DNA of 64,000 nucleotides. Source: Pseudomonas xionganensis (GTDB lineage Bacteria > Pseudomonadota > Gammaproteobacteria > Pseudomonadales > Pseudomonadaceae). The stretch lies in assembly GCF_009763245.1 (NCBI RefSeq), contig NZ_WKJZ01000003.1, positions 395,949 through 459,948 on the forward strand, written 5' to 3'. The position numbers were made by a program, and so were the translations under genes. The notes beneath the pieces were generated by a model. It ran no database searches and was not told where the DNA came from. It was given only the letters and a program-made list of their open reading frames with translations. The stretch's first letter is position 1, and every line of letters starts with the position of its first letter. This document shows positions 1 through 7,988 of this stretch, in pieces.

Positions 1-71
1 ACCTGGCTCGCGGCATCGGCCAGACCGGCAACCAGACACAGGGCCAGCAGGGTCAATTTCAAACTGTGCAT
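1..71 (-). CDS. Partial secreted protein, N-terminus only
   Basis: Only the first 23 or so codons lie in the window; the gene runs off the left edge. The ATG is at 71-69 and the sequence begins with a classic Sec signal peptide (basic MHSLK, a hydrophobic LTLLALCLVAGL core, then an ADA-A cleavage region), so the product is probably exported. A purine-rich GAGAAGAG lies just upstream. It starts 16 bases after the stop of the upstream solute-binding-like gene, so the two are probably co-transcribed. The function cannot be judged from this fragment. Confidence 0.6.
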   Translation of the reverse strand, partial: MHSLKLTLLALCLVAGLADAASQ

Positions 72-87
72 ACGGGCTCTTCTCGCC

Positions 88-816
88 TCAATCAAAAGGA
101 TAGGGTTGCTGCCAGCGGGCAAAGGGCTCACGCAGGCCACCACTGCGCGTCAACGCCTCCAGGCGCCGATCATACAACTCGGCCAGCGCACGCCCTCGCG
201 GGGTATCGGCAAAGCCCAGGTAGATTGGCAACCAGGTCAGCTCACTGATGCGGTAGGCCTGGGCATCATCGGCCAGGGCAAGCACGCTCTGCACTTCGGT
301 CAGCGCGTCCAGGTAATAATCCATATGCCCCAGCTGCAGCATGCCGAGAATACCCTCGCGGCGGATCACTTCCCGGTACTGGCGCAAATTTGGCAGATAA
401 CGCTGGTACTCATAGCCACGCATCCAGGCCAGGCGATACTGGCCCAGGCTATCCAGAACCGGCAGGGGCTTATCGGCCAGGCTCAGGGCGACAATCTGGT
501 CGGCATCGTAGGCTTCCCGGGGGTAGAACACCCCTTCGTCAACCTCATTCAGATAGGAGCCAACCCAGGCATCGGCATGACCACGCTGCACCAGACCGAT
601 TGAGCGCATATAGGGCACGCTCTGGATGCTCAGCTCAACCCCGGCCGGCTCGAAGATCAGGCGCAAAATGTCCCACGCCAGGCCAGTGCCATCGGCATGG
701 GTATGCCCTTCCCAGACCTCACTGGCGATACGAATCTGCTCAGGCTTGCTCGGCTCGGCCCACACCGGCAGACGGGCCATCAGGGCAATCAGCAAAAATA
801 CAGCGCAACGCCCCAT
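88..816 (-). CDS. Periplasmic solute-binding-like protein (PBP type 2, SBP_bac_3-like)
   Basis: This 242-residue protein has an N-terminal signal peptide (residues 1-20, ending VWA-E). The body looks like a family 3 extracellular solute-binding fold: an early beta strand IRIASEVWEG, then a conserved helix WDILRLIFEPAGV, and a GHADAWVGSY segment typical of the first lobe. No transporter permease or ATPase gene is adjacent, so it may be an orphan sensor or binding protein rather than part of an ABC importer; such stand-alone proteins are common in Pseudomonas. The ligand is unknown. ATG start at 816-814, 13 bases downstream of the pgpA stop. Confidence 0.7.
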   Translation of the reverse strand: MGRCAVFLLIALMARLPVWAEPSKPEQIRIASEVWEGHTHADGTGLAWDILRLIFEPAGVELSIQSVPYMRSIGLVQRGHADAWVGSYLNEVDEGVFYPREAYDADQIVALSLADKPLPVLDSLGQYRLAWMRGYEYQRYLPNLRQYREVIRREGILGMLQLGHMDYYLDALTEVQSVLALADDAQAYRISELTWLPIYLGFADTPRGRALAELYDRRLEALTRSGGLREPFARWQQPYPFD

Positions 817-829
817 GGACTATCTCCAG

Positions 830-1360
830 TCAGACGAACCAGGCCGCCATCAGCCCCAGCCCCCAGTAGCCGGCTATTGCCTGCAGGGCCAGCCAGGCTG
901 CCAGGCCAGCCAGTATGTCATCCAGCATGATGCCGAAACCGCCATGCATCTGCCGATCCACCCAACTGATAGGCCAGGGCTTGAGGATGTCGAACAACCT
1001 GAACAATAAAAAGCCTAGCAGCAACCAGGCCCAGCCGTCGGGGGCCAGCCACAGGGTGATCCAGATGCCGACAAACTCGTCCCAGACAATGCCCTCGTGG
1101 TCGTGCACACCCAGCTCCCTGGCCACCTTGCCGCACAACCAGAAGCCAAATAGGCTGCCCAGCAGTAGCACCAGGCCATAGCCCCAGTGCGGCAACAGCT
1201 GCAGCAAGGGTACAAACAGCAGCCCGGCCAGCGTGCCCCAGGTGCCCGGGGCCTTGCGCATGGCACCCGAGCCGAAGCCAAAGGCGAGAAAATGCCATGG
1301 ATTGCGCCACACCGAAGGCGGCACACGCGGCCCAGGCTGGGAAGTCGTAGTGTCTGTCAC
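830..1360 (-). CDS. pgpA: Phosphatidylglycerophosphatase A
   Basis: PgpA removes the phosphate from phosphatidylglycerol phosphate in the inner membrane to give phosphatidylglycerol. The 176-residue product has the family's conserved blocks: FGSG...APGTWGTLAG near residue 30, the acidic HDHEGIVWDEFVG segment, LFDILKPWP, and a C-terminal HGGFGIMLDDILAG acidic motif, interspersed with hydrophobic spans. The start chosen is GTG at 1360-1358, which overlaps the thiL stop as GTGA; this gives an N-terminus (MTDTTTSQ...PPSVWRNPWHF) of the length usual in Pseudomonas. A longer in-frame reading to 1408 would lie inside thiL and is unlikely. The overlap implies translational coupling with thiL. Confidence 0.93.
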   Translation of the reverse strand: MTDTTTSQPGPRVPPSVWRNPWHFLAFGFGSGAMRKAPGTWGTLAGLLFVPLLQLLPHWGYGLVLLLGSLFGFWLCGKVARELGVHDHEGIVWDEFVGIWITLWLAPDGWAWLLLGFLLFRLFDILKPWPISWVDRQMHGGFGIMLDDILAGLAAWLALQAIAGYWGLGLMAAWFV

Positions 1361-2322
1361 GCCGAACCCTCGAAATGTTGATAGCCCGCGACGGGCAAGG
1401 CCATGCACTGGCCCTGCTCATTCAGCAGTTGCACGCCCTGCCCCGCCACCACCTGGCCGACCACCACCAGCGGCCAGCCGGCGGCTTGCAACGCCGATAA
1501 CTCGCCCGGCGGCAAGGTAAAGGCCAAACGGTAATCATCGCCACCACTGAGGGCGCAGAGACGAGCGCTGTCCAGCCCATGCAGGGTTTTGAGGGCAGAG
1601 GATAATGGCAAGCGCGCCTGCTCGATCTGCAGCGCCACCCCAGAGGCGGCGGCAATATGCCCGCAATCGGCCAGCAGACCATCGGAAATATCCAGCGCTG
1701 CCGTGGCTCTGCCGCGCAGGGCCTGGCCCAGTGCCAGCTGCGGCTGGGGCGACCAGTAACGGGTCAGCAGCGCTTCAGCCAGCGCCGGCTCGGCCTGCAA
1801 CTGCCCCAACACCAGGGGCAAAGCCCCGGCCGCATCCCCCAACTCACCACCGACACACAGCAAGTCACCGACCCGCGCACCGCTGCGGGTCAGGGCCTGG
1901 CCCCTGGGCAGCCGGCCAAACACTGTCAGGGTCAGGCTCAGGGGGCCGCGAGTGGTATCGCCGCCAATCAGGCGCAATCCGCAGCTTTGCGCCATCTGGT
2001 TCAGGCCACGGGCAAAGGCCTGCAGCCAGTCGGCGCGGGCGGCGGGCAGGGTCAGGGCCAGGGTAAAACCGATAGGCGTGGCGCCCATGGCCGCCAGATC
2101 GCTGGCGGACACGGCCAGGGCACGCTGGCCCAGCAGAAAGGGGTCGGCGGCCTCGGGAAAATGCACCCCGGCCACCAGGCTGTCGGTGGACACCGCCAGC
2201 TGTTCGCCAGCCGGGATATCCAGCAGGGCACAGTCGTCGCCAATGCCCAGAGCCACGCCTTCGCCCGCCTGCGCACAGGGCGCGGCGGCGAAGTAGTGAC
2301 GGATCAGCTCGAACTCACCCAT
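1357..2322 (-). CDS. thiL: Thiamine-monophosphate kinase
   Basis: ThiL phosphorylates thiamine monophosphate to the active cofactor thiamine pyrophosphate. The 321-residue protein belongs to the PurM/AIR-synthase-like ATP-binding family. It shows GIGDDCALL (metal/ATP, about residue 26), STDSLVAGVHF, ASDLAAMGATP and GGDTTRGPLSLT. ATG at 2322. Length is normal. It sits downstream of nusB but is separated from it by about 150 bases that carry a palindromic repeat, whereas its 3' end overlaps pgpA by four bases. The nusB-thiL-pgpA order is common in Gammaproteobacteria. Confidence 0.95.
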   Translation of the reverse strand: MGEFELIRHYFAAAPCAQAGEGVALGIGDDCALLDIPAGEQLAVSTDSLVAGVHFPEAADPFLLGQRALAVSASDLAAMGATPIGFTLALTLPAARADWLQAFARGLNQMAQSCGLRLIGGDTTRGPLSLTLTVFGRLPRGQALTRSGARVGDLLCVGGELGDAAGALPLVLGQLQAEPALAEALLTRYWSPQPQLALGQALRGRATAALDISDGLLADCGHIAAASGVALQIEQARLPLSSALKTLHGLDSARLCALSGGDDYRLAFTLPPGELSALQAAGWPLVVVGQVVAGQGVQLLNEQGQCMALPVAGYQHFEGSA

Positions 2323-2375
2323 GAGATAGCCGCGATCTGCTGCGCGTCGGTCCTACTGTGTTGAAAGCAGGTTCG

Positions 2376-2406
2376 AAATGCTCATGTGCTGCAGCACACT
2401 CCGCTT
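2376..2406. repeat. Palindromic repeat core, copy 1 of 3
   Basis: The nusB-thiL gap holds the core of a dispersed repeat also seen near 9295 and 12298: AAATGCTCATG, a palindrome, then CACTCCGCTT. Here the palindrome is perfect, TGTGCTGCAGCACA (2385-2398). The long terminal inverted repeats of the other copies are not recognisable, so this may be a remnant. The rest of the gap (2323-2471) shows no other clear feature. Confidence 0.6.
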
Positions 2407-2471
2407 CCTCGCCTGCTTTCGCCTTGCAGGACTCTAGCTCGCAAGATCGTAAGCCAAGCACTGCCAAGACC

Positions 2472-2966
2472 TTAACGCTTGAACGCGCGAACTTCATCGG
2501 CCCGCAGGCGCGGCGCCAGCTTGTCCAGCACGCCATTGACAAACTTATGCCCGTCGGTGGCGCCGAACACCTTGGCCAGCTCGATGCCTTCGTTGATCAC
2601 CACGCGGTAGGGAATATCCACGCGGTTCTTCAGCTCGTAGGTGGACAGGCGCAGGATCGACAGCTCGACCGGGTCGATCTCGGCCAGGGGGCGGTCGAGC
2701 AGGGACTCGAAGGCGCCGTCGATTTCCGTTTTCTGCCGCGGCACACCGTGCAGGATCTCGTGGAAATAGGCACCATCCACCGCGCTGAAATCGTTGTCGA
2801 CGCGAAACTGCGCCTCGATTTCATTCAGCGCCTGCCCCGCGATATGCCAGGAGTACAGGGCCTGCATGGCCAGGGTACGGGCCTGACGACGGGCCAGGGT
2901 CTTGCCGCTGGGGGCTTTCGGGCCTTTGCTCTGGGGCTTCTGGCCGCCGTTATCGCTCTGGCTCAC
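2472..2966 (-). CDS. nusB: Transcription antitermination factor NusB
   Basis: NusB pairs with NusE (ribosomal protein S10) on boxA RNA to make rRNA transcription complexes resistant to termination. The 164-residue product carries the family core [18 protein letters not shown] followed by the all-helical body and the C-terminal [13 protein letters not shown]...KFVNGVLDK blocks. The start used is GTG at 2966-2964, overlapping the ribH stop as GTGA; the longer open frame to 3149 lies inside ribH and is not protein-like. The residues before the core ([16 protein letters not shown]) are a flexible polar tail. It is translationally coupled to ribH at the end of the riboflavin cluster. Confidence 0.95.
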   Translation of the reverse strand: MSQSDNGGQKPQSKGPKAPSGKTLARRQARTLAMQALYSWHIAGQALNEIEAQFRVDNDFSAVDGAYFHEILHGVPRQKTEIDGAFESLLDRPLAEIDPVELSILRLSTYELKNRVDIPYRVVINEGIELAKVFGATDGHKFVNGVLDKLAPRLRADEVRAFKR

Positions 2967-3439
2967 TTGGCCTCCAACTGCGCCAGCAGGCTGATCATTT
3001 CCAGAGCGGAAAGGGCAGCTTCGGCGCCCTTGTTGCCGGCCTTGGTGCCGGAACGTTCGATGGCCTGCTCGATGGAGTCGACGGTGAGCACACCGAAGGC
3101 CACCGGCACGCCGAATTCCATGGACACCTGGGCCAGGCCCTTGGTGCATTCACCGGCAACATATTCGAAGTGTGGGGTGCCGCCACGGATCACCGCACCG
3201 AGGGCGATGATGGCGTCAAAATCGCCACGCTGGGCAACCTTCTGCGCTACCAGGGGAATCTCGAAGGCGCCTGGGGCGCGGATGATGGTGATATCGCTCT
3301 CGCTCACGCCATGACGCACCAGGGCATCAACGGCGCCGCTGACCAGGCTTTCCACGACGAAGCTGTTGAAGCGGCCAACCACCAGGGCGTAGCGGCCCTT
3401 GGGGGCGATAAAAGTACCTTCGATGGTCTTCAGGGTCAT
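2963..3439 (-). CDS. ribH: 6,7-dimethyl-8-ribityllumazine synthase
   Basis: Lumazine synthase condenses 5-amino-6-ribitylaminouracil with 3,4-dihydroxy-2-butanone 4-phosphate, the penultimate step in riboflavin synthesis, and forms hollow icosahedral or smaller assemblies. The 158-residue protein contains the expected [10 protein letters not shown] substrate region, the PGAFEIP loop, [15 protein letters not shown] (with the catalytic His in the HFEYV block) and [11 protein letters not shown] at 3439-3437. It lies in the order ribC-ribBA-ribH-nusB. It is also named ribE in some nomenclatures. Confidence 0.96.
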   Translation of the reverse strand: MTLKTIEGTFIAPKGRYALVVGRFNSFVVESLVSGAVDALVRHGVSESDITIIRAPGAFEIPLVAQKVAQRGDFDAIIALGAVIRGGTPHFEYVAGECTKGLAQVSMEFGVPVAFGVLTVDSIEQAIERSGTKAGNKGAEAALSALEMISLLAQLEAK

Positions 3440-3523
3440 AGCGAGTTCTCACAGTGTTTAAAGAGCCAGGGCCTAGGTGCCCTGAAATAAAAATAGGTGC
3501 TCACAAATGGAGCGGATGTTGCT

Positions 3524-3624
3524 CCCCTCTCCCTGTGGGAGAGGGGCTGGGGGAGAGGGCAACGGTATCCACCGAACTACCCTCTCCCGCCCTGCGGGCA
3601 CCCTCTCCCGCACGCAGGAGAGGG
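3524..3624. repeat. Tandem hairpin array of CCCTCTCCC/GGGAGAGGG arms
   Basis: The 213-base gap between ribBA and ribH contains three consecutive inverted repeats built from one arm pair: 3524-3546, 3551-3588 (gggagaggg pairing with ccctctccc) and 3601-3624. This purine/pyrimidine-rich repeat resembles intergenic repetitive elements common in Pseudomonas and Xanthomonas. It sits inside an operon-like run of genes, so it could stabilise or attenuate the downstream ribH-nusB RNA. None of the stems is followed by a clear U tract on the minus strand. Confidence 0.6.
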
Positions 3625-3652
3625 ACATCAGCATTGGCCCTGCGGGCCGCTT

Positions 3653-4750
3653 TTATTCAGCCGGCAGGTATTCTACAACCTCCAGGTCGAAACCGGATAT
3701 TGCGTTGAACTTCATCGGCGAGCTCATCAGGCGCATCTTGCGCACGCCCAGGTCACGCAGGATCTGCGAGCCGGCACCAACGGTGCTGTAGGTGGTCGGG
3801 TTGGCTGCGGCTTTCGCTTCGCCGCCCAGCTGACGCTCCAGGTGGGCCAGCAGGTCCGGGCCGGTCAGCGGGTTGCCCAGCAGCAGCACCACGCCGCTGC
3901 CGGCCCTGGCCACCTCGGCCATGGCCGCGCGCAGGCTCCAGCGGCCACCCTGCTTGACCATAAACAGGTCGCGCAGCGGGTCCATATTGTGCACCCGCAC
4001 CAGGGTCGGCTCCTCGGCGCAGATCTTGCCCAGGGTCAGGGCCATATGCACGTCGTTCTCCACCGAATCGCGGTAGGTGACCAGGTTGAACTGGCCCAGC
4101 TCGCTGTCCAGCACCTGCTCGCTGACGCGCTCCACGGTGCGCTCGTGGATCAGGCGGTAGTGGATCAGGTCGGCAATGGTGCCGATCTTCAGGTTGTGCT
4201 CTTCGGCGAACTTTTCCAGCTCCGGGCGACGGGCCATGGTGCCGTCGTCGTTCATGATCTCGCAGATCACCCCGCTCGGCTCGAAACCGCCCATGCGCGC
4301 CAGGTCGCAGGCCGCCTCGGTATGGCCGGCTCGGGCCAGCACGCCGCCAGGCTGGGCCATCAGCGGGAAGATATGGCCGGGGCTGACGATATCGTCGGCC
4401 ACCGCATTGCGCGCCACGGCGGCCTGCACGGTACGTGCGCGGTCGGCGGCGGAGATGCCGGTGGTCACCCCGGTGGCGGCTTCGATGGACACGGTGAACT
4501 TGGTGCCGAAGCCGGAGCCGTTGCGCGGCGCCATCAGCGGCAGCTTGAGCAGCTCGCAGCGCTCGCGGGTCATCGGCATGCAGATCAGGCCGCGGGCGAA
4601 GCGCGCCATGAAATTGATGTGCTCGGCAGTCACGCATTCGGAGGCAATGATGATATCGCCTTCGTTCTCGCGGTCCTCGTCATCCATCAGGATGACCATC
4701 TTGCCGGCGCGGATGTCTTCGATCAGTTCTTCAGCGGTGTTGAGCGCCAT
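3653..4750 (-). CDS. ribBA: 3,4-dihydroxy-2-butanone-4-phosphate synthase with degenerate GTP cyclohydrolase II domain
   Basis: The N-terminal half (to about residue 200) is an intact DHBP synthase that converts ribulose 5-phosphate to the four-carbon riboflavin precursor. It has the acidic loop MDDEDRENEGD, RGLICMPMT, GTKFTVSIEA, GVTTGISAADRA and the GHTEAACDLARM catalytic block. The C-terminal half (about 205-365) aligns in position with GTP cyclohydrolase II (DVHMALTLGKI, then RVHNMDPLRDLF). It lacks the zinc-binding cysteine cluster and catalytic segment (the SECLTGD...CDCG region) of RibA. The domain is therefore probably not an active cyclohydrolase, as in other Pseudomonas RibBA-like proteins, and a separate ribA is expected elsewhere. 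ATG at 4750-4748, 11 bases after ribC. Confidence 0.93.
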   Translation of the reverse strand: MALNTAEELIEDIRAGKMVILMDDEDRENEGDIIIASECVTAEHINFMARFARGLICMPMTRERCELLKLPLMAPRNGSGFGTKFTVSIEAATGVTTGISAADRARTVQAAVARNAVADDIVSPGHIFPLMAQPGGVLARAGHTEAACDLARMGGFEPSGVICEIMNDDGTMARRPELEKFAEEHNLKIGTIADLIHYRLIHERTVERVSEQVLDSELGQFNLVTYRDSVENDVHMALTLGKICAEEPTLVRVHNMDPLRDLFMVKQGGRWSLRAAMAEVARAGSGVVLLLGNPLTGPDLLAHLERQLGGEAKAAANPTTYSTVGAGSQILRDLGVRKMRLMSSPMKFNAISGFDLEVVEYLPAE

Positions 4751-4761
4751 GGGGCGTCTCC

Positions 4762-5424
4762 TTAATTCTTCAGGTAGCCGTGTTCGGCCAGAAAGCTTTC
4801 GGTCAGGCCCGATGCCTTGGGTTCGGCGGCCTTGTCGCCGAGCAGCAGGCGCTCCAGGTAACGCGCCAGCAGGTCCACTTCGAGGTTGACCTGACGCCCC
4901 GGGCGGTAGTCGACCATGATGGTCTCGGCCAGGGTGTGCGGCACGATGGTCAGCTCGAATTCGGCGCCATTGACCGCGTTGACCGTCAGGCTGGTGCCGT
5001 CGACGGTGATCGAGCCCTTGTGCGCGATGTACTTGGCCAGCTCACGGGGCGCGCGGATCCTGAACTGCACGGCGCGGGCATTGTCCTCGCGGGAGATGAC
5101 CTCACCGATACCATCGACATGACCACTGACCAGATGACCGCCCAGGCGGCTGGTCGGGGTCAGGGCCTTTTCCAGGTTGACCGGGCTGCCGGCCTTGAGG
5201 TCGATAAAGGCGGTGCGCGCCAGGGTTTCGCGGCTGACATCGGCCCAGAAGCCATCACCCGGCAATTCCACGGCGGTCAGGCACACGCCGTTGACGGCAA
5301 TGCTGTCGCCCAGCTTCACGTCGGCCAGATCCAGCTTGCCAGTGGCCACATAGACCCGTACATCGCCGCCCTTGGGGGTCAGCGCACGGATACTGCCAAT
5401 GGCTTCAATAATCCCGGTAAACAT
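4762..5424 (-). CDS. ribC: Riboflavin synthase (alpha subunit)
   Basis: This enzyme dismutates two 6,7-dimethyl-8-ribityllumazine molecules into riboflavin plus the pyrimidine precursor. The 220-residue product begins with the family hallmark MFTGIIEAIGSI and contains two duplicated lumazine-binding beta-barrel halves (GDSIAVNGVCLTAV about residue 32; KGSITVDGTSLTVN about residue 130). Start ATG at 5424-5422 with a strong AGGGGAGGTG ribosome binding site just upstream; the longer frame to 5472 would skip this site. An FMN riboswitch lies 160 bases upstream. The synonym ribE is also used. Confidence 0.96.
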   Translation of the reverse strand: MFTGIIEAIGSIRALTPKGGDVRVYVATGKLDLADVKLGDSIAVNGVCLTAVELPGDGFWADVSRETLARTAFIDLKAGSPVNLEKALTPTSRLGGHLVSGHVDGIGEVISREDNARAVQFRIRAPRELAKYIAHKGSITVDGTSLTVNAVNGAEFELTIVPHTLAETIMVDYRPGRQVNLEVDLLARYLERLLLGDKAAEPKASGLTESFLAEHGYLKN

Positions 5425-5497
5425 CACACCTCCCCTGATCGCGACTCGTGGCAGGCAACAGGCCCGCCGCAAGAAAAATACAAGACATCACGCCACT

Positions 5498-5517
5498 CCT
5501 GTTTGCTGACAAACAGG
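5498..5517 (-). promoter_or_regulatory. Hairpin between FMN aptamer and ribC
   Basis: A perfect 8-bp inverted repeat (CCTGTTTG-CTGA-CAAACAGG), extendable with CGC/GCG flanks, lies between the FMN aptamer and the ribC ribosome binding site. It is not immediately followed by a U run (a short TATTTTT occurs about 20 bases later on the minus strand). It could be part of the riboswitch expression platform, but whether the switch acts on transcription or translation cannot be decided by eye. Confidence 0.5.
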
Positions 5518-5583
5518 GCGTATGGGAGCGAAAGGGATTTCACGGGCGCAGTCAGGCCGCGCCCCTGGAGGGAATCCCGCTCT

Positions 5584-5737
5584 CTCTTTATCCGGACTCT
5601 AACCGTCGGCCCCGGAATCACACCGGGTCTGCTGACCTTGCCTGGCTGTGTTCAAACAGCCCCGGCAAGCGCTCGCGGGCTAGACGCAAAAGCATCATTA
5701 CCGCCGGTGGGGAATTACACCCCGCCCTGAGAACGTA
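5584..5737 (-). promoter_or_regulatory. FMN riboswitch (RFN element)
   Basis: The minus strand carries the conserved RFN blocks in order: AGGGCGGGGTGTAATTCCCC then ACCGGCGGTAAT, a GCCCGCGAGCGC arm, a variable stem (GGGGCTG...CAGCC), then the second half with GCAGACCCGGTGTGATTCCG, GGGCCGACGGTTAGAGTC and CGGATAAAGAGAG. Together with its position before ribC this is diagnostic. FMN binding is expected to lower expression of ribC and the genes downstream (ribBA, ribH, nusB). ribD lies upstream of the switch and so is not directly under it. Confidence 0.95.
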
Positions 5738-5820
5738 CAGGCCACCTGCGTGGCCGAGTGGCGTTTTACCACAATTGCCGCCGCCCTGCATGGTCAGGCG
5801 ACCGCGTGAATGGGCCGAGA

Positions 5821-6939
5821 TCACTCGACGGGCTGGGGCACCGCCACAATCCGCCAGTCATCGCCCACCGCACGCATTTCCACGATTTTCAGCGCGGGGG
5901 CCTCAGCCATGCGCCCCAGAGGCAGGTCGAGCAGCGGCCGGGCGCTGGAGCCGAGGAACTTGGGGGCGACAAACAACTGGTACTCATCCACCAGGTTCTG
6001 CCGGGTAAAAGCACCCGCTAGACGCGGCCCAGCCTCCACCAGCACTTCATTGGCGCCGCGCTCAGCCAGCTCCAATAGCAGCTTACGCAGATCAACATGG
6101 CCGTTGCTGCCGGGCACGGCCAATAGTTCATGGCCATCGTCCAGATAGCGAAAGCGTGCCGAGGCTGCTGCACAGGTGGCCACCATGGCCGCGCCGGCCT
6201 GAAAGAAAGGCGCACTCAGGGGCACGCGCAGGCGACCGTCCACCAGCACCCGCAGAGGCTGCCGGGACAGGGCCATAAAAGTCTGCTCGGTGTCCAGGCC
6301 CAGCTCGCTTTCGCGCAGGGTCAGGCGCGCACCATCGGCCAATACCGTATCGGCACCGGTGAGTACCACACTGGAGCGGGCGCGCAGACGCTGCACCGCC
6401 GAACGGGCTTGCGGCCCGGTAATCCACTGGCTCTCGCCATTGGCCATGGCGGTGCGGCCATCGAGACTCATGGCCAGTTTGACCCGGACCAAAGGCAAAC
6501 CGTGCTCCATACGCTTAATAAAGCCGGCATTGAGGCTGCGCGCCTCAGCCTCCAGCACGCCGCTGTGCACCGCGATACCGGCATGCATCAAACGCAGCAG
6601 ACCATTGCCGCCGACCTGGGGATTGGGGTCCTGCATGGCCGCCACCACCCGCGCCACCCCGGCATTGATCAGGGCATCGGCACAGGGCGGGGTGCGCCCA
6701 TGATGGCTGCAGGGCTCCAGCGTGACATAAGCAGTGGCGCCGCGTGCCTGCTCGCCGGCCTGACGCAGGGCGTGCACTTCGGCATGGGGCTCACCCGCAC
6801 GGGCATGCCAGCCCTCGCCGACGATGCGCCCATCACGGACGATGACGCAACCGACCCGGGGGTTGGGATGGGTGGAGTACAGACCTTTACGCGCCAGCTC
6901 CAGCGCGCGCGCCATATAGGCGTGATCGCTATTCATCAT
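5821..6939 (-). CDS. ribD: Bifunctional diaminohydroxyphosphoribosylaminopyrimidine deaminase / 5-amino-6-(5-phosphoribosylamino)uracil reductase
   Basis: RibD carries out steps two and three of riboflavin synthesis. The N-terminal zinc deaminase domain shows H52-A-E54 and the PCSHHGRTPPC cysteine pair (C77, C86). The C-terminal reductase half starts near residue 145 (LPLVRVKLAMSLDGRTAM) and contains the WITGPQAR and substrate-binding GGRP-like regions (VEAGPRLAGAF near 308). Length 372 residues is normal. ATG at 6939 overlaps the nrdR stop (TGATG), implying coupling; a second ATG follows at once. Its 3' end is 83 bases before the FMN aptamer. Confidence 0.96.
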   Translation of the reverse strand: MMNSDHAYMARALELARKGLYSTHPNPRVGCVIVRDGRIVGEGWHARAGEPHAEVHALRQAGEQARGATAYVTLEPCSHHGRTPPCADALINAGVARVVAAMQDPNPQVGGNGLLRLMHAGIAVHSGVLEAEARSLNAGFIKRMEHGLPLVRVKLAMSLDGRTAMANGESQWITGPQARSAVQRLRARSSVVLTGADTVLADGARLTLRESELGLDTEQTFMALSRQPLRVLVDGRLRVPLSAPFFQAGAAMVATCAAASARFRYLDDGHELLAVPGSNGHVDLRKLLLELAERGANEVLVEAGPRLAGAFTRQNLVDEYQLFVAPKFLGSSARPLLDLPLGRMAEAPALKIVEMRAVGDDWRIVAVPQPVE

Positions 6940-7403
6940 CAGCCCTTGGCGGGCTCACGGGACAATCGCTCAATCTCTTCGCGGAACTCGTTGAGGTCCT
7001 GAAAGCGCTTGTACACCGAAGCGAAGCGGATATAGGCCACCTCATCGAGTTTCTGCAGCTCAGCCATCACCAGCTCACCCAGCACCAGCGACTTGATTTC
7101 ACGCTCGCCAGTGGCACGCAGCTTGTGCTTGATATGGGCGATAGCCGCTTCCAGGCGCTCAATGCTGACTGGGCGCTTTTCCAGGGCGCGCTGCATGCCG
7201 GCGCGCAGCTTGTCTTCATCGAAAGGCTGACGGCTGCCGTCCTGCTTGATCAAGCGCGGCATCACCAACTCAGCCGTTTCGAAGGTAGTGAAACGCTCCT
7301 CGCAGGCCAGGCATTCGCGCCGACGGCGCACCTGCTCGCCCTCGGCGACCAGGCGCGAGTCGATAACCTTGGTGTCGTTGGCACCGCAGAAGGGACAGTG
7401 CAT
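6939..7403 (-). CDS. nrdR: Transcriptional repressor NrdR
   Basis: NrdR is an ATP/dATP-sensing repressor of ribonucleotide reductase genes. The 154-residue protein begins MHCPFCG with a zinc ribbon (C3, C6, C31, C34) and continues into an ATP-cone domain ([20 protein letters not shown] onward). The start chosen is the ATG at 7403-7401, which places the zinc ribbon at the N-terminus as in all family members; an in-frame upstream reading to 7445 is not conserved. It heads the minus-strand ribD transcript, an arrangement usual in Gammaproteobacteria. Confidence 0.96.
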   Translation of the reverse strand: MHCPFCGANDTKVIDSRLVAEGEQVRRRRECLACEERFTTFETAELVMPRLIKQDGSRQPFDEDKLRAGMQRALEKRPVSIERLEAAIAHIKHKLRATGEREIKSLVLGELVMAELQKLDEVAYIRFASVYKRFQDLNEFREEIERLSREPAKG

Positions 7404-7514
7404 AAATAAGGCAACCTTGGACGGGAAGCCGCCATGGTAGCGCATCCCGTGGGCAAGACAAGCCGCGCACTTTGCGCTATACAGGCGCCCATATCCGCCA
7501 ACCGGGCCATTATC

Positions 7515-7988
7515 GTGATCAACCTAGCCAAAGCCCTGCACGCCACGCTGCTATGCAGCCTGTTCGGCCTGCTGTATGGCTGCGCCAGCCCTGCCCCTGT
7601 GAGCTCAAACGCCGTACAGCCGAGCCAGCACGCCCCAACGCCCGCCGCCACCCCCGTAGCCCCCGCTATCGTGCCGGCGCATCAGCGCGAACTCAGCGGC
7701 ACCCTGCTCGGGATCCCCGCCCGGGCACAGGTGGAGCTGGCCTTGCTGGCCATCGACCCGAAGGGTCGGCCCTATTCCCTGCTGGCTCATATGCAGCTGC
7801 CGGCCAGTGGCGACAGCCTGGCCTTCCAGCTGCCCTTTGATGCCGAACGTTTCGCCCTGCACCGCCGGGTAGAGCTGCGCGCCCGCGCCCATCTGGATGG
7901 CCGCCTGATCCTGCGCCTGCCGCCGCAGCCCATCCCCCATGCCGAAAATCGCCAGCTGGGCAGCCTGCGCCTGGTGCCGGCGCCATGA
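7515..7988 (+). CDS. YbaY/YscW-family lipoprotein
   Basis: The protein has a type II signal peptide ending in a lipobox (LYGC, about residue 21 from the GTG start), followed by a Pro/Ala-rich linker and one beta-sandwich domain beginning [23 protein letters not shown], which matches the YscW/YbaY lipoprotein fold. It should be anchored in the outer or inner membrane facing the periplasm; the precise role is unknown. The GTG at 7515 is picked because it gives a normal signal peptide. No strong ribosome binding site is visible and an earlier start (open to 7434) cannot be excluded. Its stop overlaps the next start as ATGA. Confidence 0.7.
   Translation: MINLAKALHATLLCSLFGLLYGCASPAPVSSNAVQPSQHAPTPAATPVAPAIVPAHQRELSGTLLGIPARAQVELALLAIDPKGRPYSLLAHMQLPASGDSLAFQLPFDAERFALHRRVELRARAHLDGRLILRLPPQPIPHAENRQLGSLRLVPAP

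Noticed and set aside
2967..3149. A longer NusB reading 61 residues upstream
   Set aside because: The added part lies within ribH in another frame and is not like NusB; the GTGA overlap gives the normal length.
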